Notes under the pieces: generated by a model
The model's database searches: none
Told to the model about the DNA's origin: nothing
What the model saw: the letters and a program-made list of their open reading frames with translations, nothing else
Shown here: positions 50,137-60,300 of the stretch, piece by piece
Numbering within the stretch: the stretch's first letter is position 1
Layout of the letters: each line of letters begins with the position of its first letter
Assembly: GCA_039602395.1 (NCBI GenBank)
Contig: JBCNJP010000007.1
Coordinates: forward strand, 120,314,957 to 120,378,956
DNA: 64,000 bases
Direction: 5' to 3'
From: Deinandra increscens subsp. villosa
Taxonomy: Eukaryota > Streptophyta > Magnoliopsida > Asterales > Asteraceae
Position numbers and translations under genes: made by a program

Positions 50137-51470
50137 TCCATAGATCTATCAGCATACATCATGTATGGTACAAATTTATCCTAAATGCATGATAAAGCTC
50201 ATATCTTGAAGTGTAATTTCAAAAGATTACAAGGAACTTACCAAAAACCAAAAAAAGGGATGAGATGGGGTGAAACAAGCCTAGATCCATGATGATTTGC
50301 TCCAAAATCAAGATGGAATGATGAACATATCAAAACCAGCTCTTACAGTCGTTTTAGAGGTGGAGGGGTGGAGAAATGAGGAGCATGGGGGCTTAAGGGG
50401 TTTAAATAGGAGAAAAATTAGGGTTTGTTGAAAAAGCAGGTGTAGGTGTATCGCCTAGAGCATGGGTATGCTCCAAGCGATACGCTTAGAGCTCCCCCAA
50501 AACATGGGGTGCTGAATTCCTCGTTTCGCGTGCTCGTTTTGCTATGTGTTTCAATGTTTTTTAGTCCCGTTTCCACCCAAATCACTCAATACATCATCCC
50601 ATCATATTAACCACGTTTAATCCATTCAAAACCAATGTAAATATGTCACCTAAATCATAAGGATGCACAAATTAGGTCAAATTATACATTTTGGTTGGTT
50701 TTGACGTACGTATCGATTTTAGGCAATTCACCAATTTTGGGTGACTCGATTAAGTGTGTGATGACTCATGACATCATAAATGATTACTAGATTCATAATC
50801 ATGCCTAATTCGACTTACGATACTCAAATACGAGAAACCTGGTAAACGATGAATCGCGTACCGAAATTGCGTAAAAGTCGCGGATCGCTTTATTTTCAAT
50901 CCAAGTAATCCAATTGTTTTTAATTAAATACTTTATTTTGGAAATCCATTATGAATCATTTAAAAACATCATCTGGGCTATGAACACTCGAAAAATCTCC
51001 CGGTTTTAAAATGGGTCGGGTTTATAATCGGAAAAATACGGATGTTACAGTCTCCCCTACCTTAGGAAATGTCGTCCCGAAATTAGAAGAGACTTGTTAA
51101 TTATATGATTAGGCAGTTTAAAAGGGTTTTATTAATAATTGCCACGTTTTGATATTTCAAACGAAGCATAGAGACGACATAACAGATATCACCGAGAATG
51201 AAAATATATTCTCGGTTACTTAATCAATCATGACGATCGCACTCTTTACCCGACTACAAGGGTTAGGTTAGGAATGGCAACGAGTCGTGTATCTCCGGCT
51301 CGTGCAAGCGAAACTCTTGGTTTAATCATTTTCCAGTCTTAATTTCACCTTGAAGTATTTCTTTTACAATCCTTTCTCTTTTTGCCTCCAACAAGATAAT
51401 TTTTCGTTTGCAAAAAGCGAAAACCATATTAACAACCATGACCACGAAATGGCAAATAATTTTCTAAACA
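50137..51470. mobile_element. Probable LTR (Ty3/gypsy-like) remnant
   Basis: No coding potential. TACGGATGTTACAGTCTCCC and CTACCTTAGGAAATGTCGTC, then CCGAAATTAG at 51041-51086, resemble a motif common in Tekay/Del-like Ty3/gypsy LTRs, as I remember it. The tract at 50335-50520 has a leader-like layout. No paired LTR or internal domain is visible. Confidence 0.35.
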
Positions 51471-52155
51471 GGAACTAGCACTACGAAAATAACCCATTAA
51501 TCGATTCTGATTAGCAATCAATTCTTCCTCACCGTGCTTAGTGACTTTCGCTTCATAGGATCGCTTTTGATTTAAGAGACTGTCATACTTTTACGGCGCC
51601 GTATTATGAACACTATTATGTGATCCAACATGATCTTTTAAGACACCCGTTTTAGACCAATTAAAAAAGCCTTCACTTGCAAAAGAATCTCTACCACCTT
51701 GTATACCAACACTTTCATTAAACAAGTAACAACATAAGCAATATGATTTATCATTAGTCGGGCTATACTCTAACCAATCATATCTATCAAACCATTTACA
51801 TTAAAACGTCTCAGGCCACTAGGATAGGTTGTCCATTTAAATTGATGAGCTCGTGGTTGATAAGCCTTTTTAACAAGGCATGTTCTTCTTATGTCATCTA
51901 ACTGATTACGGTGACAACTAACAATAGGTGGTCTATCGGAGGGATCCGGAGGAAGAGCATTCAAATCAATAGTATCTGGTGTTGAAAAATTAAAAGCCGA
52001 AGGAATGTTGGGACCAATATTATCATCCTGCTGCATACCCATTAGTATACATATTTGGACTTGGGGTTGGACAAATTTCACCATCTTTCGGGGCTTTTCT
52101 TTTAAACAAATTGCTAATAATAGATTGTTTATGCTTAGGTTGTGGTTTCATCTTC
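51470..52155 (-). pseudogene. hAT transposase fragment (TTF/ZMYM1-type zinc finger), broken
   Basis: Minus-strand remains of the N-terminal part of a plant 'TTF-type zinc finger with HAT dimerisation domain' transposase. Pieces in order: MKPQPKHKQSIISNLFKRKA (from about 52152), then after a frame change DTIDLNALPPDPSDRPPI, RTCLVKKAYQPRAHQFKW and GLRRFN, then in another frame WLEYSPTNDKSYCLCCYLFN (Cys pair of the TTF finger) and EGFFNWSKTGVLKDHVGSHN, then a stop and ENYLPFRGHG. At least two frameshifts and one stop. The catalytic DDE and dimerisation parts are absent. The sequence ending ATTCGTCCCTA at 52804 may be the element's terminal repeat (inverted TAGGGACGAAT). Confidence 0.75.
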
Positions 52156-52833
52156 CTAGATAAACTCTAAGATTTTAAAAAGAAAACAATATGAAATTAA
52201 GGATCTAATACAATTTCAACTTGTTATTAACCCTAAAACAATTTCACATAGTTGATAGTTCCTAAATCCTAACACAGTTGACATAAAATTTGTTCCTCAT
52301 TAAACCCTAAATCCTAATATAAGAGAATATGAAGGAGAAAAGGAGATGATTACCGATTTACCGGCGGGGCAGCATGGGGACGACGGAAGAGCAGCATCCG
52401 ACGGCAGGGGCGTTTGTTAAGTTGTTCTCCAGCTCATTGATGTTCTCGGTTCTTTGGTTCTCTTATTTTGAATTCTATTTCTCCCAACATATTTAATTAT
52501 AATTTGTTTTATAAATTTTCATAATGCCCCCTTAAACTTATAACTTCTATTTTTAAATTGCAAAAAACCTGTTAGTTGTTCGGTCTTAATTAATTAAGAG
52601 TTTTTTTAATCATATTTTCATGTAGGGATTTAAATAAAAAAACCATAAAAAAGTTATAGGGTTAGCGTACAATAATTTCATGGGTAGCGGAAAAATTGTT
52701 TCAGGGGTAACAAAATACATAAAACGTTGTTTTTTTCCTCACTACACGCTGCAAGTTCAGGGGTAGTGGGCGTTACTCCTCCCACTGCCATATATTCGTC
52801 CCTAATTAAGAGTTAGACTCTTAATTACTATTA
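52156..52833. other. 5' region of the broken hAT element
   Basis: AT-rich except 52360-52430. The section to 52804 is probably the 5' non-coding part and terminus of the hAT element. A perfect 11-bp inverted repeat (TAATTAAGAGT-TAG-ACTCTTAATTA) lies at 52804-52828. Confidence 0.4.
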
Positions 52834-55146
52834 GGGTGGGAGGTATGGTTGCCAAGCAAGCCTAAGGCCCCGTTTGTTTTTTTTAAGAGGTTTTTATGTC
52901 TGAATCTGAATACCACTTTTGAATGTTAAGAGGTGGTTCAAATGTCTGAAAACTGAATCATTAAGAGGTGGAGGCCGGAGGCAGATAACTAGTTGCCGAA
53001 GACGGAGCCTAGTCGCTGAAGATAGAGCTTTAGTCGGCGGAGAACGAACGACTCTTTTTTAGGGTTAAGAGGTTCTAAGATGTTCTAAAAGGTCTTGATG
53101 GTTACGACGCTATTAAGATATAGAACCTCTTAATAACTGAAAAAAAAGGCTCTACATCCGAATACGTCTGACCGAATATGATGTAACCTTTATTCAGAGG
53201 TTTTTCAAAAAACAACACATGGCATAAGACTTCAACAATTTAAACCAATGGTTGTATGCCACATCAAATTGAAAAGGATAGATAATATTGAAGCCTAAGA
53301 GTTCTTTTTGGTGGGGTGGTATGCCAGATGAAGCCTTAAGCTAGTTTTGAAAACATTTTTTTCGGTTTTTTATTTTTTTCTTTTTAATAATTTAAAGTAA
53401 AATATATATAAAATTGCTAAACTTAAAAATAAACATTCACCAAAATAAAAAACAAAACTTACACATTCCTAAAAAAACAACATTAATAAAATATAATAAA
53501 AACGACATTCTCTTCAAAACAAACTAGAAATTGCACGACCACTCGTATTTCTCGGCGAGTTCACGTTTTTCTTGAAGAAGAAGCGACAATAACTGAGGGT
53601 CGACGTCGTTGTGTGATTTCATGAAATATTCGAGGTCACGTGTTCGTTGTTCATGTTTCATAGTCTCTCGTTCGAATATCATTCTTTGACCGCATCGTAC
53701 ATCGCGACTTTCTTTTGGGCGGTTGTTTCTCGAAGCATTGCCTTCACCTCCTTTCTTTATCCGACTTCGTTAAAAAATCGGACATTATTTCCAACGCCGA
53801 TGTTGTTCCCTTGGTAGACGAGTCCCTCGACTTCTTGGTTCCTTTATGTGGTGGGTGTGTAGGAGTGGAGTCTTCGACCTTTTTCGCGGATGATTAATCG
53901 CATCAACCTTCTTTGCAATGGCGGCCCACTTTGGATGATCTTTGATTATTTTCCACGCTTCAACATGGCTAAATCCTTTATTCTCATAAACTTTTTTATA
54001 TTCCTCCAACGCTTTCTCAAATATGTATATATCCGTCCCACCACTAGACCATTGATAATGCTACATATATGAAGAATATGAAAAATTAAATACAAAAACC
54101 GTAATATTAAAAAAAAACGCTTTAGGAAAAAAATAAATTAAATATTTACCACTTAAATGTAAAGACCGTTGAAGCTGGTCATTTTCTTGTTCAATTTTCC
54201 CCATTTTGAGTTTAGTTGATGAATGGTTCGATCGGTGACTCGACCAACCAACCTGTCATAGTGTTGAAGCACTCGACCCAAAAAAGATTCCGACTTTTGT
54301 TGATCTCCAACGTCTTGATCTTCGGTTATATGAATATACGCCTTCACCAACTTGACTTTTTGATCGGCATTCCAAGGTGAAGCCTTCGCCCGATGAACAA
54401 ATCTACATGTTTTCTTCCTTTTAGTGACTTGAGTTGTATCAATATCTTGAACCTCTTCTTCCATCTCCTCCTCATCTTCCTCTACCTCCATCTCCTAATC
54501 CTACTTCTTCTACCTCTTCATCCCATTCATCCGCAAGACGTCGTGGCTCTCGAAATTATGTATTTTGGTACATCGAATGGTGTTGATTATTTGAATTAAA
54601 TTGGTGGATATGTGAAGAATGGTGGGGGGTATGCATCGAGTTGAGCTTCGTAACGACCAAATAGTAGATCAACAAATGATTGTTGATGATAAAAACCCGG
54701 TTGTGGTTGAGGCGGTTGTGTATAAAAAACCGGTTGGGTAGGAGGTGTAGAAGATTGACCAGGTGTTCGCACATTCGGTCTAAACTTTCGGGTGGTGGCA
54801 GGTGCCTTTTTATTTCTTTGTTCTATAGCAATGTAATTTTATGTAGAAAAGGTAGAAGAGTAGAATTGGTGTGTAAATTTTGATTAAATTGAGTGGTATT
54901 TATAACGTAAAATGGTGTAAAGATAAAAAAAATAATTAAGGCTAGTAGCCGTTGGAATGCAACGGTCGAAAATCCGGAGCCATTTCCTCGGTTAGCTTCG
55001 GCTCCCCTTCCCGAAAACATTTGATTTTGAAACCGATGGCAAGGAAGCCGAGGAGAGGGGAGGGGGAGGGGGAGGGTTGTGGAAGCTGTTCAAACTGGGA
55101 AAGCCATCGAAGCCGAGGGTGGGCAAATCTAAACCACACTGTCCCC
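52834..55146 (-). mobile_element. PIF/Harbinger-like element carrying ORF1 only
   Basis: Bounded by TTA on both sides (52831-52833 and 55147-55149), the TWA duplication of Harbinger elements. The left end GGGTGGGAGGTATGGTT and inverted right end GGGGACAGTGTGGTTT are similar but not identical. Inside is a broken Myb/SANT-type ORF1 on the minus strand; no DDE transposase is seen. A second repeat (from 52868, GGCCCCGTTTGTTTTTTTTA, to about 53215) looks like a MITE nested in its left part. The boundaries are a reasoned guess. Confidence 0.5.
53785..54850 (-). pseudogene. Harbinger ORF1-like Myb/SANT protein, broken
   Basis: Myb/SANT DNA-binding ORF1 of PIF/Harbinger elements, in databases often annotated 'glutathione S-transferase T3-like'. 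Reading leftward: a Pro/Gln-rich head (TPPTQPVFYTQPPQPQPGFY, about 54615-54830) ending in a stop; an acidic linker (54393-54540) that needs frame changes; the SANT part SPWNADQKVKLVKAYIHITE, LGRVLQHYDRLVG, QLNSKWGKLNKKMTSFNGLY (54153-54400); an intron-like gap (about 54080-54155); and the tail EYKKVYENKGFSHVEAWKII with KDHPKW (53930-54010). Several stops and frameshifts make it non-functional. A TATA-like GTTATAAATACC lies upstream at about 54893-54904 (minus strand). Confidence 0.7.
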
Positions 55147-55305
55147 TTAAGAAACTACCAAACAACCCAATAAACTATTACACTATTTATTTTACATTTT
55201 ACTTCCGTTGAATTGATATGAAACAAAACAACTGTGTAATAAAAACAACTCCATCTAAGTAATAATAAGAGTAACATATACAATATGAACAATTACTTTG
55301 ATATA

Positions 55306-56099
55306 CAGTAGAAACTCTATAAAATAATACATTTGGGACCACCAAAATTTATTACTTAAAAGAGTTATTAATTAATCGATAAATTAATAATTATTAATTT
55401 ATATATTAATTAATATTTTATTAATTTATAGTATAATACTTAGTTTACAAACACCTTTCAAGCTTCCACTTAATTATTGAAAGCTTCATCTTAATTATTG
55501 AGAACTCAGATGAAGGTGGTGAAAGCACTCAAGAACTCCAGAATTTGATCAAAGAGTTGGGTTATCGCAATGCAATGGATGTCGAAGATGTTCTGACTCA
55601 CCCAGAAGAAAATGTAGTTGCACAGTTGTTGACAGATGAAAAAATTATTGAAAGCGTTATTGGAACTAATAAAGATGATATCGATGAAAAAGATGATGAA
55701 AGTTCTACAATGGAGCCCCCTTCGCGAAACGAAGCTATTAAAGCGGCAATCACATTGAATAATTTCTTGTTGAGCTATGAGAAAGCAACACCAGAAGTTC
55801 TTACCATGCTAAGAAAAATTAGAGACGAGATTCAAGGGGAAATTGATTTCAATAAAAAACAAAAGACAATTGAGTCATTTTTCAAAAAACCTTCATAAAT
55901 CATTCATGTAATATGCTATATATAAGAAATTATTAATTTATATTTTATATGAGGTATAAAGAAATTATAAAAAATGTATTATCTTATAATTTTAGCGAAT
56001 TATTAATTTAGCACCCTATACCCGAGTCGAGATCGACAAAAAATATTATCTTAGAGAGTTTATTAAATAATCAAGTATTAATTTATCGAGTTTCTAGTG
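55306..56099 (+). mobile_element. Pogo-like (Tc1/mariner) element, internally deleted
   Basis: Terminal repeats CAGTAGAAACTCTATAAAAT and, inverted from the right, CACTAGAAACTCGATAAATT, with TA on both sides (55304-55305 and 56100-56101). These are the ends of plant pogo-like elements of the Lemi/Emigrant type. 794 bp. Only the transposase C-terminus remains. Confidence 0.85.
55512..55898 (+). pseudogene. Pogo/Tigger-like transposase, C-terminal remnant
   Basis: Open from about 55512 (EGGESTQELQNLIKELGYRN) through an acidic segment (TNKDDIDEKDDESSTMEPP) to IESFFKKPS and a stop at 55896-55898. This matches the tail of plant Tigger/jerky-like (CENP-B-related) pogo transposases, which follows the DDE domain. 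The helix-turn-helix and DDE parts are missing, removed with the element's interior, so it cannot transpose itself. The retained frame is intact for about 129 codons. Confidence 0.75.
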
Positions 56100-56269
56100 T
56101 ATATACATTTTTTTTAACATAGTCAACTATAAAATTTAATCCGAAAAGACACGTTATTAAATACCATTGAAACTATAAGCCTATTAATATGATTTTTGAT
56201 TACATATATGAACATTGATATTGATATTTATGAAGGTTTGTTTGGTGTTAGAGTTTTAATTTTTGAAGA

Positions 56270-56428
56270 CGCGCCGAATAACCCGCACATATCCCGCCAT
56301 TCCCCACCGCGATTTGATTTCAAAGAGATGCTCAAAACACACATTCCCACACCAGTCACAGCCACCGCCACCATCGACGCCGCCGCCAGACTACCGAATC
56401 TCTCATCGGCCAAATTGATCTTACCGCG
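56270..56428 (+). promoter_or_regulatory. GC-rich promoter/5' UTR region of the RecQ gene
   Basis: GC-richer stretch at the start of the RecQ locus with GCGCCGAATA at 56271-56280 and ATCCCGCCAT at 56291-56300. TCCCGCC resembles an E2F site, which would suit a replication/recombination helicase; the match to consensus is partial. An inferred first untranslated exon ends at 56428 (GCG|GTTAGT). Confidence 0.4.
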
Positions 56429-57277
56429 GTTAGTTTCATCTCTCTAATCCTATCCATTTTTCATTCATATCTATGTATGTATCCATCTATATCTGTTAGG
56501 TCATATGGTAGCTTCATTATCCCCAAATAATTGTATGATAAAGTCTCAGATGCTGTTTCCGTGGCTACATATGTAAATGCCTGTGCCTAAAAGGCTAAAA
56601 CTTCGAAAATGAGCCCTAGCGTTGTTACCTTTTGATTTAGATGTTAAATTGGTACTTTAACTGGTGCGATTCACCAAAGAAGCTACGAGGATTGGTGGAG
56701 GCGATATGGCTAAAGTAGGAGTTATTTGACATGAATGTAGTTGAGGATCTCAAATAATTTTATCTGAACGTTTTTTTTTTGAAAATCTTTTTCATATGAA
56801 TAAGTCTATCATAATTGGGGGTAGAGAACAGTAATGTATTATTGTCAATTGTCTTTGGTTATCTCTAACTTGAGGGAACATCAGCCTCTCATTATTTGGA
56901 CATAACTTGCTTTGAAGAGCTCACCAATATGGCAACACCACCTTAGAGTAAGCTAGTTAAGGTCAGTGGCTAGTGGCTACCTTTTATTTCAAGTTGCTAG
57001 TTTTTTGAAGTTAATCCTGTTTTATGCAGTTTGAGTATCTATTAACTGGCTAGTTCTATTTATGATGATGTTTCTAACCGTTTCAACAGCTAGACATACA
57101 CTTCTTACTTCTAAGTAGAACTTGAGCAAAAGCACACCAATAGTACATATGTTTGCTATGGTTCTTTTGTTTATGTATGCTATATTTATGTTTGTCATTT
57201 TATGTTGTGTTTCTATAGACATCCTTCCCCATTGGCATAAAAGGTTTTCTATTATGTCTCTTCTGTTGAATTGCAAG

Positions 57278-57336
57278 ATGGCGGTACTTTTTAGTAGATG
57301 AACATGCTAGCAACTGACAGAGGCAAACCACATGAG
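57278..57336 (+). other. Inferred leader exon of the RecQ gene with two short upstream frames
   Basis: If the upstream intron ends at TTGCAAG (57277), this exon begins ATGGCGGTACTTTTTAGTAG, a seven-codon frame ending TGA at 57299-57301. A second ATG (57298) opens a 13-codon frame (MNMLATDRGKPHE) whose TAA forms across the splice junction 57336/57420. It overlaps the main ATG at 57332 in another frame. The acceptor is inferred. Confidence 0.45.
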
Positions 57337-60300
57337 GTAAGAATTATAGTTTCTATGATCTTTGTGATTTTGTTGATTTTACTGTCCTTAATTGTTTCCT
57401 GGTGGTTGAATTTTGCCAGTAACAACCAGGGTGGAGGTTTGGACAAGTTGAGGAGGGATAACTGGTCTCAACATGCCAAAACACATGATAATTTTTTAAA
57501 CCAAGATAAATTCTTGAAATCCAGTTTTCTTTTATCTCTGCCAACACAAAAACCTTGTGTTGAAGGACCAATGGCAGCACCTCTAAGGTATGTATCTGTT
57601 TTTTACTAAATCTAATATTATTAGGTACTTTAGGTCTTGTCGGGACCTCTGGATTATCTAGGTTTAATGCTTCACCTGTATTTGCTGAAACTTATCTTGC
57701 TCAATTTTATCTTGAGCTCTTCATGTAGATTTGTACACTCTATGCCAGCCTTTTTTTGGCTTCAAATGGTTTCTGTTAGCCAATGATACTTGGCTTTTTC
57801 ATACCCAACTTTCAATCTACTACATTTTGATAACCCGTACATCATCATGCTGATGTTATCCATCAGTTTCACATACTTATCCTGATGATAATTCGTACGT
57901 CAATGCTGTCTATTAGAGTGTCTAGGCTAGGCAATTTTGATAAGAACATTTCCCATGAATTTGTCTTTCTGGTGATATCAAGTCGGGAACTTAACTGTTT
58001 TTCCTTTGCTGCAGATCGTTGTCATGCCAATTTCAAAATGTTACAAACTCACATAGTCCACTTGCTGACAAGGTAAAACATGTTTTATTGCTCATTCTTT
58101 AATGCATAAATGTTTTATCATTATTTAGTCTACTAAATAAGTAATTCATACTCAACATCTAAGAAACTTTAGTGTTGCTTTTCTATCCCTGTTAATGTTA
58201 TAAAATTTGATGACTATAATATGAAAGAGCTATGTTTTTAGGTATAAGTTCATTAACCTTTTGCTCTTTTATAGGTGGAAGTTGCCCCCCCTGCTTCTAT
58301 AGATTAACTTATGATACCAAGCATTCTAATATATAAGTTTTTTCACAGGCTTGGCAAGTCCTTTCCAACCTCAAACTCTCTTCTAGAAATTCTATTAAAC
58401 CTGGTAAAAGCCGGCCACCATCTAATAGTAATGGTAGCACTGCATATTTTCAAGAAGTTAGAAGACCTACTCAACAATTTTCCTCTGTAAATAACAAAAA
58501 TTTGGGGCGAACTCAAGCAGACCGCTCCAATGAGATTAATATTCAGCACAGTGAGACCATGCCCAATCGGTTTGCAGGAGCTGCTACTTACACATCAAAT
58601 TCCACTGGTGCTGGTTGTAGAAATATGAACAGTTCATACAGCAATGCCACAAATTTAGGCCACAATTACACCACAAATGCAAGCCGCTTTAAAGGGTTTG
58701 AGAAGACTGACGCTCATGTCATCGATGATGATGATGATATTCTTCAGGTAATTTATGCTACTAAATCAATAATTCCTGGGTTGGAGTTTGGATACTTATG
58801 CACTTGAAAGCAGAGAAGGAAAATGGGCAGGTTGGGGAACGGGTGAAACCGGGTTTGTGTTGAGTGAGTTGATACAAGCTGGATTGGGTTGGGTTGACCT
58901 GCAAAGAGTTTTTTGGTCCATTTTTTTACTTTTTATTTGTAATTACATAAAGCTTGAATTATGATTTACGAAAGCAATATTACTACAAATAAAACTAACT
59001 TCATAGATTTACGGGGTTGTATGCATTAAAAACAGACTTTGTGAGACTCCTAGGCCCTTTGATACCTTTCTTTTTTGTATATTCTTTGGTTTCACCTGTT
59101 TGAGATAACACACAACTCGCGTTGGCTCACTTCTAAGTAAATGGGTTTGAATTGCCTTCTCTACTATCTACTATACAGCAAAAAGATTCAACAAGATGTT
59201 AGTTGAACCTATATCTAACTTGATGTTTTAAGTTCTCTCCAGATTACTTTTAATATTGCCAATAGAGTCATTCAGCATTCTAACAGAAAATAAAATTTGA
59301 GTGATTATTTACATTTGACCCATCTATAGTTTCATCATTAGTTAACTTCAATTTTCAGAATCTTGATCTGGATCAAATAGTTTCCCAACACTACCAATCA
59401 GCTGGCACACCACAGTCATCAGTCTCGAAATTCCCACCTGTCACTCCAGCTGTATGTAACAACATTGCAAGACACGATGACATAAGTTTGCCTCCAGAAC
59501 TGTCTGTGGACTGCACTCATGGTTTTAAGGTAAGTTACTCTAGCGATTAAATATTTAGTCATCATGTTAGTTTTGTGGCATACTTTATGCATGACCTCTA
59601 AAACTGGTTCAGGTAGGACTTTGTCCTGAAGCTTCAAATCATTTGCAAGTAATGAAAGACATGCTCATTTCCATATCAAATGATCTGCTTGACAATGTTG
59701 ACCTGAATTCAGATCAAATAGAAAAGCTTCGCCAAGATAGGTATCCTTCCCTCTTTACCTTTTGAAAAGGAAGATAAAATTTTACTTCCATTTTTTACAT
59801 TCTTGATATTGATCTTGATCAATAAGAAATTAGGTTTAGTACCATAAAATGAATAGTCAATATGCAGCAGGTTTGCTAGAATTAGAGGTGGCAATTGTGA
59901 GTTGTGACCCATTTGCCCTATGAATGTGTTGATTTAAATACCCACTAAAAGTATCTTTCAACTTGAACCCTTGTTACCCATTACCCAACTCACCCAGTCC
60001 ATGCATCCTGCAACCTTTATATTTTATTGAAATTTACTATAAGATAACATAATGTCATGTATCCAGATTTGTTTTATCTCTCCTATTTATTTGCTTCTTA
60101 ACTGGCAAGATTACCGGATATGTGACCTGACTTTTGTTTGATTGCTTTCATCATAGGCTAATGCTAAATAAGCAAATTCAACTGCTTGAGAAACATCTTC
60201 AATCTTCTTCAGTTAATGAGAAAGGGCCCAAAACAAGCTTTTCTTCTTCACATACTACGACCACCAGGGCTTTTCAGTATGAAAGTCCTCCAACACTTGC

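Noticed and set aside
57885..58076. Alternative small gene in the RecQ 5' region
   Set aside because: Only the last part (58015-58072) is real, and in another frame it is a phase-consistent RecQ exon.
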